Source of the DNA: Cheilinus undulatus
Lineage: Eukaryota > Chordata > Actinopteri > Labriformes > Labridae
Reading direction: 5' to 3'
Assembly: GCF_018320785.1 (NCBI RefSeq)
Contig: NC_054877.1
Coordinates: 36,912,151-36,976,150 of the forward strand
DNA length: 64,000 bases
The notes below the pieces were generated by a model. That model was not told the origin of the DNA, searched no databases, and saw only the letters and a program-made list of their open reading frames with translations. A program made the translations under genes and the position numbers. Positions 24,701-33,895 of this stretch are shown one piece after another. Each line of letters opens with the position of its first letter. Positions within the stretch are counted from its first letter, which is position 1.

Positions 24701-27700
24701 TTGCTTTACACTCCCAGATGACAGGGGAGGGAAGAGAGAGGAAAAGAGTGCGCGTCCAGGATGGAAAAAGAGAAGAACATCATTTGCACAACGAGAAGTA
24801 ACTATTTACTTGTGTGAGAACCATGCTCACCTGCAAAATGACTTCCAGCGCTCCTGTAATTGTCGCTCTATAAACATTGTTTTTTGAGCTGAAGCATTTT
24901 ATTAAAGGACAATAATAATAAAGGATTAATAAAGGATTAAATGAAGTGCCTGTAGAAGCACGCACTCTGCTTCCACATGCACTCCAACAAGTGCTTGTAT
25001 AATTTTTACTTTTTTTGTTTGGACACTTGGCGGTAATACCGTATACCCTGGACAAATTTGGGAAGGTATGACAGTATTAAAAAACAGATACCACCCAATC
25101 CTAGATGCCAGCACTAAAAAAAAAGCCAGCTATGGACACAGGCCCTTAAGAGCTGGTTCCTGGAGTTCTGGTCTTTATTTGTGAAAAACACATCACTACA
25201 GCTTGCAATTTGTCATCTTGAACTGAGTTGTCAATTCAATCTTAACAGTACACCACAATGTTTACTCTCAGAATAGTATCACTGTTTACTCTAAAACCAT
25301 GTTTGTGACGAAAAAGGGTGGAGAAAGACTGTTAAAGAGGCACCACTAGCCTCTATACCCATGGCTAATTTGCCCCCATTCATTTGTATTGCCAGGCTTA
25401 AATAATCCAAAGTAATCCAGAGAGTCATGGAAATAATAAACGGGATGCCATTTGCGTCAGAGGAAGGCAAATGAGTTCTGATTGTAGGCTGTCATTGAAT
25501 GAGCATTTATGTCTTGCTTGGATGCATATGCTAAATGCCATAAACTTGGGATCTGACTGCCCAAAATGGATGTTTAAAGCAAGGTATAAACAACCTCTTA
25601 CAACCAGTTTCACAACAGACTACTTACATGTTTCTGGTCTTACAGCTTAGTTTAACAGGTCAGGGACAAAAGTTTAAAAATCAGAACCTTATAAAATCTG
25701 ATCAGCCTGTCTTCTTGGTACAGTAAGCATGGTGTACAAATACAATGTTTCAACCATGCCCTGTCACTGAGACAAAAGTGTCTGCACACGAAGAGAGAGA
25801 TGCATCATCTACATCATGGCCCACATACCATGATCGAAAGTAACATGACAGCAAATTCTAAAGGAAATCCTGAGGGTATAACATCAGATAACAGTGGACA
25901 ACATCTTACCCTGTCTGCAGGCTTGCTCTGAGTCGCATGCGAGTCTGAGCCGTGGTGGGAGCTGTTGTTGTGAGAGTTCTCCTGAGGAGAGCCACTGGTC
26001 CCTGCAAATGAAGCCATTTATGAAGTGATGGGGGATACACAAAGTTCTGCAGTGGACTGTATCTTGAATAACTGCTAACTGCCTCCAAGTGATTTTTTTT
26101 TTAGGTTGACATTATTTACACATTATTTATTTACACATACAGTATAGCTGTATTGTGATCTAATGGCTGCGGGATGAAAATAAGTTACCAAATCTTCAGT
26201 CTGTGTTCCAAGACAGTTTTTGACATTACATTTTGGATTTACAGCTAACTCTGAAATTCATCAAAAATTTTATCAGATAACAGTATTATTCACACTTAGC
26301 TGAGACTGCAAGCTCTTAGTTTGCCTACAGCCAAGAAGACCCAATGTTTTACAAGTATTTTTGTCTTAAAGCACTGCAGGACTGATGTGCTGCCTTTTCC
26401 TTCCTCTAATCAGTCAAGACACAACTCAACACTGCATGCATATGTATGACTATCTGATCTTGACTTACCATTTTTACCTCTGACAGCATGAGAGGTTTTT
26501 GCCTTGCCATGTCCTGCTCCATCTCCATGCCTGCTGACAGGACTTTCGTCTGAGCGTCGCAGCATCTTGTAGGGGGGTGTTGGGTCTGAGGAGCCATCGC
26601 GCACCTTGTCGTAACGGTGAAGGCTGCTGGACTGGCTCTTTGGCTGAGATTTATGGGTCTGGATTAAAGAAAGCATGACAGAAAAACACATTCAGATTTA
26701 TATTAAAGCCTTCTCATGTGTATTTTTCTTCACAGTTTAAACTGACATGAACTTTTATGGAAAATGTAGTGCAGGCTTCAGTGATTAGGTTCAACAGCAT
26801 TGAGTATAAAAGCATGCATAAACATGATTGATAACCTCACAAATAAAATGCAGCTTTGTTGAATTAAACGTTTTACTCATGATTTGAATTACTGAGATTG
26901 CCAGACTTTTTTTTTTTTTACAAAAAACACCAGGATCATGCATGCGTCAACTCTTGAAAACAGGTGCTTTTTTGCATCAACTCAGTGGAACGTGGACATT
27001 TTGAGCTTATGGCCAAATCTTCAGTCTCTGAAAACATTTATTGATCTTATTCTAATGAGGCAATTCAGGAGTTGGCAATACCAATATTTGGCGATGTTTA
27101 AGGGAGTACTGTAAATGAATTTCTTGTTCCTTGTCAAGTCAAATGTATCAGCAAAACATTTATTGTGTTCAAATGTACTATGGTTTTCAGGATAACAAAA
27201 TTTTGAACTTTGATACACTACTAACATCCTAACAATATTTATAACTGTTTAAATACCAAAGAAACTAAAACACAGAAGTACAGCGCAAGAAATACAGGGT
27301 TATTTCTTATTTATCAAGAATTGCTAGCAAACTTCTGCATGCTGTCTTAAACTGAGTCCAAACAGCATGCCTGCATCCGATGGCATGTCAAAGAGCACAG
27401 CATCCATTAAAGAAAATAGTTCTCTGACCTGGAAAGTTTTCCCTTCCCTTTTTCACAGTTTTCCCTTGTTAAAAATATAAAAACTGGCACTTTTATTTTG
27501 AATGTGGACGAACAGAAGTGTGGTGCTTCGCATTAATGATCCAGCTCCACTTTTTAAAGCAAGCTAACAAGCTGTCAAGTGAGGTGAATAGATTAAAATC
27601 AAGGAGTTATTCTTGTCTGATGCCTTGTTATATATCCCTCTTTAGTAGTTCCTTGCCCATCTCAATGCAAGTGAAAGAGAGGAACATAGGGAAAAGGGCA

Positions 27701-28744
27701 GCGGGGGAAAACACTGTTCCTCATCATGCTGTCAGGATACAATAATAACAAAGTATTTTGTTTGGGATGTTTAGCAACTAATGCCTTGGCAACAAACTTG
27801 TGCAATGTGGACTGTAAACACAAGTCTGAATTTTTGATGGATTCATTACTTTTTTTGCATCTAAATTATTTTATGAAAAAGCTGCAGGTTTATTTCATAA
27901 AGCTTTGTTCCTCGGAGGCACTATCTTTATTTTTTTAAGGGAATTTTACAGTTTCAAAGCACATGGTATTGGTCAGAGACATATTTTAGTAGCAATATAG
28001 AATAATAGAATAGCTAAAGTTTTAATGTGGCCACATAAGATTAGATGCTTATATATTCTCTTTCTGGAAATTTAATTAGATAGAATCTTACTTTTCAAAA
28101 ATATTTGAGCACATAATAAGTTTGAATTGGGTATATGAGTTTCATACAGTACCATATTAAGATTATTACTGATCTCTGAATTCACAATTACTACTAATAA
28201 TTATCAGCCTAACCATTAGACAGTGACAGGTGATCTTTAAATGATCGATCATGACTTACCTGATAGGATTGTGAATCCCTTCTGTCGTTGCACCTTTAAA
28301 AACACACAGAACAAACAGTCAGTTAGCAGTTAACGGTTTTTTTAACCGTCCAGCACTTTTTCCTACACTTTGGCTAATTAGCTAATAGCTAAGTTAGCTT
28401 TATTTTCCACCTTAGCGACAGCAGCTTTTTTTATTATGCTACGGCAATAAAATGCCGGTAGTGTTGTATATATAACGCAAGCATTGTCTTTTGTGTATTC
28501 GAGGGTTAATATTAACTTTTTATACAGCTAACGGTTCGACTAGCTACAGGAAATACCGAGAACCCAAGGCTAACTGCAGGCTGTTATCGCTAGCCGTTAG
28601 CATCGATAGCTAATGGTCAGACGTTACGCTGACCAGCTAGCCTACAAAAAGACGTAAACCCTACGCATACTCTTCTATACTTCGAGTTTTTGGCTTGATT
28701 TACCCATCGCTGACTCTTGTTGGTTTCCTTGCATACATCACCAT
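3672..28744 (-). CDS. wac: WAC, WW domain-containing adaptor with coiled coil (complete, 13 coding exons)
   Basis: The gene was assembled from homology to vertebrate WAC. Exons, in minus-strand order: 28744-28704, 28293-28260, 26658-26469, 26001-25910, 15932-15823, 15640-15543, 15409-15137, 12823-12707, 7169-7021, 6834-6743, 6380-6194, 3957-3830, 3741-3672. They sum to 1581 bp, are phase-consistent and encode 526 residues. The start MVMYARK matches the family. The WW domain spans about residues 121-152 (W125, W147, P150). A Ser/Thr/Pro-rich middle follows, then the C-terminal coiled coil at about 462-526. In mammals, nuclear WAC recruits RNF20/RNF40 to RNA polymerase II for H2B ubiquitination; roles in mTORC1 and PLK1 activation are also reported. 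The protein is shorter than human WAC (about 647 residues), because the low-complexity region between WW domain and coiled coil is reduced. It may be one of two teleost duplicates (inference). Confidence 0.93.
3830..3957 (-). CDS. wac: WAC exon 12 (coiled coil)
   Basis: Acceptor CTATCAG, donor AG/GTGAGG. It encodes the heptad-bearing segment with [20 protein letters not shown], the most conserved part of WAC and the region tied to RNF20/40 binding. Confidence 0.94.
3958..6193 (-). other. WAC intron 11
   Basis: No gene seen. A fish dispersed-repeat fragment is recognisable at about 4560-4745 (it includes CCATGTGACTGGCTGATAAG and GGTGTACCTTATAAAGTGG). Sequence around 4795-4880 resembles a decayed hAT end. 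The rest is unremarkable AT-rich intron. Confidence 0.5.
6194..6380 (-). CDS. wac: WAC exon 11
   Basis: Acceptor TTACCACAG, donor CAG/GTACAG. The last third encodes [20 protein letters not shown], matching the conserved segment just before the coiled coil (human ALAAHFSENLIKHVQGWP). The first part is Ser/Pro-rich linker. Confidence 0.93.
6743..6834 (-). CDS. wac: WAC exon 10 (linker)
   Basis: Acceptor GCTCTTCAG, donor AG/GTAGAA. It encodes a divergent linker with [13 protein letters not shown]...PRTLQQR, which aligns loosely to the human KQQGHEPVSPRSLQR region. Its phase fits both neighbours. Confidence 0.8.
7021..7169 (-). CDS. wac: WAC exon 9
   Basis: It encodes [20 protein letters not shown], nearly identical to human [20 protein letters not shown]. 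The acceptor used is CTCTTTCAG before CCCAGCAC; a second AG four bases on would break phase. The donor is AAGG/GTGAGT. Confidence 0.93.
8564..8598. repeat. (GTTT)n microsatellite
   Basis: About nine tandem GTTT units. They are preceded by ACCTCTGCCAAAGAGGTTAT, which also precedes GTTT runs in a dispersed fish repeat, so the microsatellite is probably part of that repeat. Confidence 0.8.
8932..9780. mobile_element. Non-autonomous TA-target DNA transposon (Tc1/mariner superfamily, possibly pogo-like)
   Basis: The termini are inverted: CCGTATTTTCCGCGCTATAA on the left and TTATAGTGCGGAAAATACGG on the right. TA flanks both sides (8930-8931 and 9781-9782). Sub-terminal copies of ATAAGGCGCACCG recur at about 8944, 9013 and 9693. 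At 849 bp without a transposase frame, it is a MITE. The TA target site and long inverted ends suggest Tc1/mariner; pogo affinity is a guess. Confidence 0.7.
10861..11403. mobile_element. hAT MITE with exact 8-bp target-site duplication
   Basis: It begins TAGGGATGCACCGATC and ends with the inverse GGTGCATCCCTA. The 8-mer GTTTATAG flanks both ends exactly (10853-10860 and 11404-11411). Sub-terminal TATCGG repeats are present, as in fish hAT elements. It has no coding capacity. The perfect duplication suggests a fairly recent insertion. Confidence 0.88.
12309..12333. repeat. (TAGG)n microsatellite
   Basis: About six tandem TAGG units in WAC intron 8. Confidence 0.8.
12707..12823 (-). CDS. wac: WAC exon 8
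   Basis: It encodes [20 protein letters not shown] followed by [15 protein letters not shown], matching human [20 protein letters not shown]. The acceptor is CCCTCCAG before TCTTGG; the downstream AG (GGCAG) would remove three conserved residues. The donor is CCAAG/GTATGG. Confidence 0.93.
12824..15136 (-). other. WAC intron 7
   Basis: 2.3 kb with no gene, RNA gene or clearly bounded transposon that I can recognise. Confidence 0.5.
15137..15409 (-). CDS. wac: WAC exon 7 (Ser-rich linker and conserved LLQDP block)
   Basis: Acceptor TCTCCACAG, donor AATGAAG/GTGAGT. The first half is a Ser-rich low-complexity tract (runs of six to seven serines). The second half encodes [20 protein letters not shown], matching human [20 protein letters not shown]. 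Confidence 0.92.
15543..15640 (-). CDS. wac: WAC exon 6
   Basis: It encodes [20 protein letters not shown] then DYRQEALQ, matching human [20 protein letters not shown]. The donor ACCACAA/GTAAAT joins exon 7 across a 133-bp intron, leaving no room for the human middle section. Confidence 0.9.
15823..15932 (-). CDS. wac: WAC exon 5 (WW domain)
   Basis: It encodes [20 protein letters not shown] then [16 protein letters not shown]. Both signature tryptophans (W125, W147), the YYY core and the terminal proline are present, so the WW fold should bind proline-rich ligands. Acceptor TGCACCAG, donor GAGAG/GTAAG. Confidence 0.95.
16842..16882. repeat. Perfect 17-bp inverted repeat with 7-nt loop
   Basis: TAGTTGCTTTGGCCAGC (16842-16858) and its exact inverse (16866-16882) are separated by CAGAGGA. 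The stem is GC-rich at the loop end. It is shorter than a typical pre-miRNA stem. Confidence 0.85.
17083..18733. mobile_element. hAT element, degenerate, with BED zinc-finger remnant
   Basis: The ends TAGAGATGCACGATATT and AATATCGTGCATCCCTA are near-perfect inverted repeats. They are flanked by ATACTAGT (17075-17082) and ATACCAGT (18734-18741), a 7/8 target duplication. Reading the plus strand from 17283, a fragment with CIAC and a downstream HLKN region resembles a BED-type zinc finger. A later fragment (IEFIALDNQ..., from about 17546) resembles hAT (ZBED-like) transposase. Multiple stops break it, so it is non-functional. Confidence 0.85.
19084..20334. mobile_element. hAT-like non-autonomous element rich in CCGATATATCGG repeats
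   Basis: The left end TAGAGCCTGACTGATATGAG is followed by repeated CCGATATATCGGCTGAT motifs; a decayed counterpart (ATATCGGCTACATATTGGCG) sits near 20310. No clean target duplication is found. The interior (about 19378-20000) occurs again in inverted orientation at about 23290-23870. The two apparent open frames in those copies are translations of the same repeat, not a gene family. Confidence 0.55.
20372..20917 (-). pseudogene. nmrk2: Intronless, 3'-truncated nicotinamide riboside kinase (NMRK2-like) retrocopy
   Basis: A single open frame with strong similarity to nicotinamide riboside kinase 2, which phosphorylates nicotinamide riboside to NMN. The P-loop [17 protein letters not shown] is at residues 6-22. 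[20 protein letters not shown] (about 38-57), [10 protein letters not shown] and RNYTVPDPP are also conserved. One extra Cys follows PDPP. Similarity stops after WPMYLKHK (about residue 168, near 20415). The frame then runs into repeat-like sequence with GGTCGA motifs and ends at residue 181, so the C-terminal part is missing. The parent gene has introns in vertebrates; this copy has none, implying retroposition. It sits in WAC intron 4 on the WAC strand. The frame has no internal stops, so a recent origin or a short product cannot be excluded. Confidence 0.8.
21352..22900. mobile_element. hAT element, degenerate, with ZBED-like transposase remnant
   Basis: The ends CAGGGTTGTCCCGATC and GATTGGGACAACCCTA are inverted repeats. 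They are flanked by ATGGCAGG (21344-21351) and ATGGCTGG (22901-22908), a 7/8 target duplication. From 21821 to 22186 on the plus strand a 121-codon frame encodes a piece of hAT transposase ([30 protein letters not shown]). Upstream codons are interrupted by stops and the C-terminal dimerisation domain is absent, so it is inactive. Confidence 0.87.
23290..23870. repeat. Inverted second copy of the 19.4-20.0 kb repeat
   Basis: The minus strand here matches the plus strand of 19378-20000. Both include a tract coding for [10 protein letters not shown] and [11 protein letters not shown] in one frame, and GTGCGGCTTTCACACAGGGC or its equivalent. The two copies form an inverted pair about 3.3 kb apart. 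Confidence 0.7.
25025..25103. mobile_element. hAT-like terminal fragment
   Basis: Ends ...ACAGATACCACCCAATCCTA and includes AATACCGTATACCCTGG, a terminal pattern of a fish hAT family recognised from memory. No partner end was identified. Confidence 0.35.
25910..26001 (-). CDS. wac: WAC exon 4
   Basis: It encodes [20 protein letters not shown] then [11 protein letters not shown], matching human [20 protein letters not shown]. Acceptor ATTTGCAG, donor CAGG/GTAAGA. It ends on a codon boundary just before the WW exon. Confidence 0.93.
26469..26658 (-). CDS. wac: WAC exon 3
   Basis: It encodes [20 protein letters not shown] followed by [14 protein letters not shown], matching human [25 protein letters not shown]. 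The KMLRRSD block is a WAC hallmark. Acceptor TAATCCAG, donor AATG/GTAAGT. Confidence 0.94.
26659..28259 (-). other. WAC intron 2
   Basis: 1.6 kb, AT-rich. I see no gene, RNA or well-bounded repeat. Confidence 0.5.
28260..28293 (-). CDS. wac: WAC exon 2 (34 bp)
   Basis: It encodes [11 protein letters not shown], matching human CHDRRGDSQPYQ. Acceptor TTTTAAAG, donor ATCAG/GTAAGT. Such a short exon would be missed by most gene finders. Confidence 0.92.
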
Positions 28745-29070
28745 CAAGGCCGTGGTGATGTATGTATGTGTGTGAGGGGGAACCGTGGCCTCCTGTCTGT
28801 CTGCTCTCTCAGTTCTCTTTTCTTCAGCTTCCTGATATCTTACTCTCAGACTCTACGGACAAATTCAAGCCTACAAGCCGAGCAACGAGCGCCAGCACTG
28901 CATAGCGGGTGGTCTTTATTAAAAACCACCCCAGTGCATCATCTGACATGTAGTTACGGTATGAGCTTGGCTTGGACGATGTAGCTAAGCGAAAAGCAGC
29001 AGAGTCAGGAGGAAACGGAGAAGACGGAATAGTCGCTAATGTTTAGCCAGAAAAAATGAAGTTCCGGTTT
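28330..29070 (-). promoter_or_regulatory. wac: WAC promoter / 5' UTR, CpG-enriched region
   Basis: CG dinucleotides are clearly denser here (roughly 35 in 740 bp) than in the flanking AT-rich DNA. The region brackets WAC coding exon 1. This fits a CpG-type promoter of a broadly expressed gene. I cannot place the transcription start from sequence alone. Confidence 0.55.
28704..28744 (-). CDS. wac: WAC exon 1 (start codon)
   Basis: It encodes [14 protein letters not shown], matching human MVMYARKQQRLSDG. The ATG is chosen because this N-terminus is conserved throughout the family. The donor is GATGG/GTAAAT; the split glycine codon is completed by exon 2. Confidence 0.93.
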
Positions 29071-31759
29071 AACCTTTCAAAGTAAAGGCTTGAACCTCAG
29101 ACAACTGAATCAGCTTTACTGGCCAGTATAATTAGTGGAGATGCTGAGTAAGCATCCACACTACAGTTAGGTTTCACATTGGTATCAAAGTAAATATGGT
29201 CAGATAAAAAAGAAAGCTAAAATAAAGTATAAGACCCTAAACCAAAAACAAAGAAAAATAAAACAAAATCAACTTTAAATATCAAAGCTCAAAACTCGGG
29301 TTGTCAAGATCTATCCCAATAATGGTGATAAATTGAGGTCCATAATTAGTGTAACATTTTTTTTTTAATTACAATCAATTCCAAAAATGATTGTCTCTTT
29401 TAACATACTTCTTTTAAGCCACAGTAGCATCTTCCTGCAGCCACATTGATATAAAAATAAGCCCATATCTGCTCCTTAATGCTATTGAATTTCCCTTGAG
29501 ATTGATAAAGCATCTATCTAATGTATCTTAATGTCTCATTTATCTTAAAAAAAAGTCACAGACAAGACAAAAGTCATCTGCACATGTACCCTTTTACTGT
29601 CACCTTTTCCCTTTACAATCCATAGCAAGTTTTGTTTTCTGTGGTTAAATTAATGTCATTATCTTCTGTCTAACTATAAAACCAAAACAGGAAGTCACTA
29701 AACCCAAAGATAAAGACAGTATAAATCCAAAGTGACAAAAATCATGTTTAATGCAAAATAGTGGAATTTGAAAATTTGTTAAAAGGATGTGATTAACTGA
29801 AGAGATTTTTAGATTAATCGCAATTAAAATGTAAATCTTTTGGCTGCCTACTTAAAACAAATGAAACTGAATGAACAAATAAATCATGCAATAGTTCAAA
29901 AGAATAATGCTATTTTTATGCCTTTGTAAGATTAATAATGCACCTTTTGTTAATCCCATAAACTATTACAGTATTAAAGCCACATTATGTTACATGAATC
30001 TGTCTGAATTTGGTTAAAACACCCATTGTCTGTTCTTGGGTTTTAAAGAACTTTCCAGGTCTGACTCAGTCACCCAGCAAAGTGTTGCATGACTCTTTAT
30101 TGACTTGTTGATAGTGTTTCTACCATCTGAATCCACAACAAAAGATGGATGGAAGGGATGCCATGAAAAAGTGGCGAAATTACACAATATTTAAGATATT
30201 CATGACCATAATTAGCCAACATCATAGACAGGATTTATCTCATCACAAGAAGACAGATTAAAGGTACATTTAAAAGAAAACGTTACAAATGAAGCTTTTA
30301 GAAATACAATTCTGTGTTTTCTATTTTATTTTCTTTTAAGTATTAAAAAACCTTATGTATTTTTTTAAGCGCAGCAACGCAATACAAAACAACAGGAAGG
30401 TCCTGGATGCTTATGTTCGGCTATTACTTTGAAGTGAGGGACTCTATTTCCGGTCTGACCTATCGGTGGATCACGTTACGCAACTGAAAACGAAGCTAGT
30501 TTCTGCGGCGGACTCCTCCTCTGAGTTCACATCTTGTTGGCTGGCTTTTAAGTGGGACACACCCACGGTCTGACCGCTGGTCTGGTCTGCTGTTTCTACA
30601 CGTTAACGACATGACATGAAACGCAAGAAAAGCTGTATTTTATCCCATATTTTCCTCTTTGGTATTGTGTGGGGATGCCAGAAGACCCTCTGCTTGTCTG
30701 GACTTTATACAGACCGGTAACAGGTGAATTTATCGGTGTATCCATCGTGTAACCCATACGTATGAAATTCTCAACGATTTCCCCTCCAGAAAGACCAGAG
30801 GGAACTTACAGCTTCTTTAGTGAGCAGGCTTAAGTGCTTATTATCTTCAACAGGGTAATGGAGCTCATTAAATTTATTGAAGCCAAACAGAGACAATGTA
30901 AACCACATCATCTATAACTTAAGCGTTCAAGGACTGATGAAGACATACAAGTCTTAAACAGAAACTGAAATTGGTCTTGTGCATGTGCAGGAGTTTGCTT
31001 GCAGTTTGTATAAATGTACTCATTCCCTGAAATACACATCTTCTGTATGATTAATCGATCATTAGAATAAAAAAGATGGTATCTTCTCAAAGTGTCTGTA
31101 TTTTGTCAAACCTATTTAAAAGTTTTCTGTGGATCATTTGCACAATAGATGTGTGGTTAGAGCAATATCATGGCTGAGACTGTGAATGAAAATGATATCT
31201 TTTCACTGGGTCCAGAAATCCTGGCAAAGCCCCGGGTTACATGTGATAGTGAACTAGTTTAGGCCAACATTACCCCCATGCCTTGTGAGTGGTTATTGAT
31301 CGCCTGCCGGTTGGATGTAGGTCAGCCTGACACATATTGAGTTAATGAAACAGAAAGAGTTTCTTTCTTTCTGTCGTTAAACACCGAACAGCCTTTCCTC
31401 AGTGTGGATGTTTTAGAAGGGATCGTAGTTTGGAGATAATAAAAATTTGACCTGGCTGAACAGGGGTTATTGGACAGTGTCTGGTGAGTGCTGTTTAAGC
31501 TGTTCCTCTGTAAATTTTCCTCTCTTGAAATTTGCTTTAAAAGATCTTAAAATGCATTTTATATTCATAAACTGCACCATAGAGTACCAAAACTGGGTAT
31601 TGCTTTAATCGGAATGTATGAAACGTCAGTTTATGAAACATTTCTCTGATTTGGACAGAGAAATGAGATTCAAGCCAAGTTATGGATATTTTTCTCTGAT
31701 AATAAAAGGCAAATATCATAATTTCTCCTCAAATGAATAACCAGTGCTGTGAAATTTAG
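29071..31759. other. WAC-mpp7 intergenic region
   Basis: No coding exon is confidently seen. A hairpin-like motif with AGTGGAGATGCTGAG and AGCATCCACACT at 29133-29163 resembles the ends of the MITE at 37829-38293. Around 29297-29860 there are motifs (GGGTTGTCAAGATC, TTAATCGCAATTAA) suggestive of a decayed hAT MITE. The CpG-rich patch at 30365-30790 is listed separately. Confidence 0.4.
30365..30790 (+). promoter_or_regulatory. Candidate mpp7 promoter / first exon (CpG-enriched patch)
   Basis: Roughly 20 CG dinucleotides in about 425 bp, against sparse CpG on either side. It lies 5.4 kb upstream of the first recognised mpp7 exon. A possible splice donor (GACCG/GTAACA, after 30716) follows. 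The assignment rests only on CpG density and position. Confidence 0.3.
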
Positions 31760-31880
31760 GGGGCAGTTTAAAGGGCAATTACTTCTTCATATAGGGCCAG
31801 GTGGCTTCCTTTATGAAATCATTATTTAAAAACTGCATTTTATATTCACTTGGGTTATCTTTTTAAATATTAAAATTAGT
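31760..31880. mobile_element. Tc1-like end fragment, copy 1
   Basis: It contains GGGCAATTACTTCTTCATATAGGGCCAG and an AAAACTGCATTTTATATTCACT stretch, both also present (diverged) at about 47120-47215. This is a recognisable 3' end of a fish Tc1-like element. Confidence 0.45.
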
Positions 31881-31904
31881 TTCACTATAAAATGCAACTT
31901 GTTT

Positions 31905-32200
31905 TTTTAGAAACATTGAGTTGAATTTACTCAGTTTTTTGTAACTCATTCTAAATACGTTTTATAAACAAGTTACTTGTACTTCAATTTACTTTGGTTT
32001 GCTTGGTTTAAACAAATTAAGTAAAAAGGGGGAAAATGGAGTTGCGTTTATTTAAAAAGCCAAAACAGCAATTTAAACTCTATTCTTATAAGCTGATAAA
32101 ACTCAGTTTAGTTTTAAGTGAACAGTACTAACTCAACCAATGTAAGTATTTTTGTTATTACTCAAATTTTTTGAGTTTTGACAAATCTGCAGTTTTCCCA
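31905..32200. repeat. Probable dispersed repeat fragment
   Basis: Contains TACTCAAATTTTTTGAGTTT and TGCAGTTTTCCCAGAATGCC, phrases I recognise from a dispersed fish repeat. Boundaries are not defined. Confidence 0.3.
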
Positions 32201-32749
32201 GAATGCCTTTGGGGACTAAACCTTTATGCACTCTGTTTGCGGCTGCTGTCTTGGCCAGGAAACTTGAAAAGGAGATTTTTAATCTCAAAGAGGTTTTCTC
32301 CTGGTTAAATTAAGGTTAAAGAAAATAAATAAAATGCACAACAAGTGAAGTTGCTGTCTCAATTACAAAGGGGGCGATGTTAATGTTATTAATGTCTATA
32401 AATGTCGGATGGCACACTGACATTAATGATATATCAATACTGGTTTAGCGGGTCATAGTCTGCAGCCAGACCCCTCTCAAAGAAGCAGGAGCTCTCTAAT
32501 GGTAAAAGAAAAAAAATGTTTTTATGTCAAATTGATTTGAATTGTCAATTGTATTGTGAGATGATATTACATCCTTAGTTTCTGCACAATAACAGAATAA
32601 AAGTATGGATATTTTATCTTTTCTGTGATATTTATTTGTCTGGCAACATCACACAAACGAATCCTGATGAAAATGTGATTCTGCATGTTCACTTACTTGC
32701 ATAATGGCCACATCATGTTGAATTAGACTAGAACTACCGTCTGATGAGT

Positions 32750-33262
32750 ATATGCCTCTGCCAGACAGTGAAAGTACAGTGGAAGGTCAATAATCTTCTG
32801 AGAAAGTCACAATATAGTGCAAGGTCCTTGTGAGCTCACAAAGGTCACAGAGACCTTTGACCTCCCAGATCTAATCCATCCAAGCCAGAGAGTGAGGGCC
32901 ACATTTTACAAAAAGCTCTCTATACATTCTTGAAATATTGTGCTCACAAGATTTGAGGCCATACTTTCCTTGACCTTGTAGCTCCAAAATCTAATCAGAC
33001 ATCCTTGAGTCAGAGAGGGCATGTGTGCAAAGGTTGAAGAGAATCTCTGAAAGCATTCTTGAGATATTTTGTTCACAAAAAGGGAATGGAGAGGAGGTTG
33101 GAGACATTAACCGTTGGCTTATGACCTCAAAAATCACATCAGTTCATTGTTAAATCAGAGCGGACAGTTTTTCAAAGTTTAACAAAAAATCCTTCAAACT
33201 GTTCTTGAGATACTGCGTTTACAAGAAGATATCCTGAAAACATAATGCCTGGATGTTGCCGG
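32750..33262. repeat. Tandem ~120-bp units of a dispersed fish repeat (array 1)
   Basis: Three to four degenerate units recur. Each has GACCTT, then AAAATCTAATCA or similar, a GAGTCAGAG motif, a CAAAG(G/T)TT motif and TTCTTGAGATAT followed by TTCACAA. The same unit structure occurs at 61430-61925, about 28 kb away. Confidence 0.6.
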
Positions 33263-33359
33263 TGCACAGACATATGATTTATGTATTTTGTGGATAAAAC
33301 TTCCAGTGTGTCCTTCATTTATTTAATAACACTTTTGGCCCCTCTGTACTAACTGAGCA

Positions 33360-33715
33360 TCGTTTAAACACCACAGCTTACCTGAGTATTATTTCTGACC
33401 ATGTCCATCCCTTAATGACCACAGTGTACCCATCTTCTGATGGCTACTTCCAGCAGGATAATGCACCGTGCCACAAAGCTGGAATCATCTCTAACTGGTT
33501 CCTTGTACATAACAATGAGTTCACTGTGATGGCCTCCACAGTCACCAGATCTCAATGCAATAGAGCGCCTTTGGGATGTGGAAGAATGGGAGATTCACAC
33601 CATGGATGAGCAGCCGACAATTCTGCAGCAACTTTGTGATGCTATCATGTCAATATGGAATCTCTGAGGAATTTCACGAAAAGTTCTTCCCAATCCTGTG
33701 TAATTTTCCAGCTCA
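33360..33715 (+). mobile_element. Tc1-like transposase C-terminal fragment, frameshifted
   Basis: Translation in two frames yields FQQDNAPCHKA (second catalytic Asp region) and, after a frame change near 33545, SPDLNAIERLWDV (catalytic Glu region), then EQPTILQQLCDAIMSIW. That is the C-terminal third of a Tc1-type DDE transposase. The N-terminal part and both terminal repeats are missing, so it is a dead fragment. Confidence 0.8.
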
Positions 33716-33895
33716 AATCATTAAAAAAAAAGAACTCTTAATATAACTGATGAAACACCAACTCAGTCATTGTCAGAGTATAAATATTCAAACTCAGATA
33801 TCTTTATTTATCTGTTAAATGCTTAATTTATGCTAAAGCGTTTGTATGATACATTCACAAACAGAATCATACTGACAACACTTAAGCCTGTAGAA

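Larger units (their letters stand above)
15933..25909 (-). other. WAC intron 4 (10 kb, transposon-rich)
   Basis: The largest WAC intron. It holds a perfect 17-bp hairpin, two hAT elements with 8-bp duplications, an inverted pair of a third repeat family, an intronless nicotinamide riboside kinase copy and a hAT-like terminal fragment (25025-25103), each listed separately. I see no WAC coding exon within it. Confidence 0.6.

Noticed and set aside
30664..30690. Left end of another TGTGGGGATGC MITE, paired with the hairpin at 29133
   Set aside because: The orientation is wrong (right-type end upstream of left-type end) and the match is short; kept only as a remark.
30616..30716. Possible mpp7 first coding exon, open and in phase with the alternative acceptor before 36136
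   Set aside because: The predicted residues do not resemble the L27 start of any MPP protein, and a phase match has a one-in-three chance.
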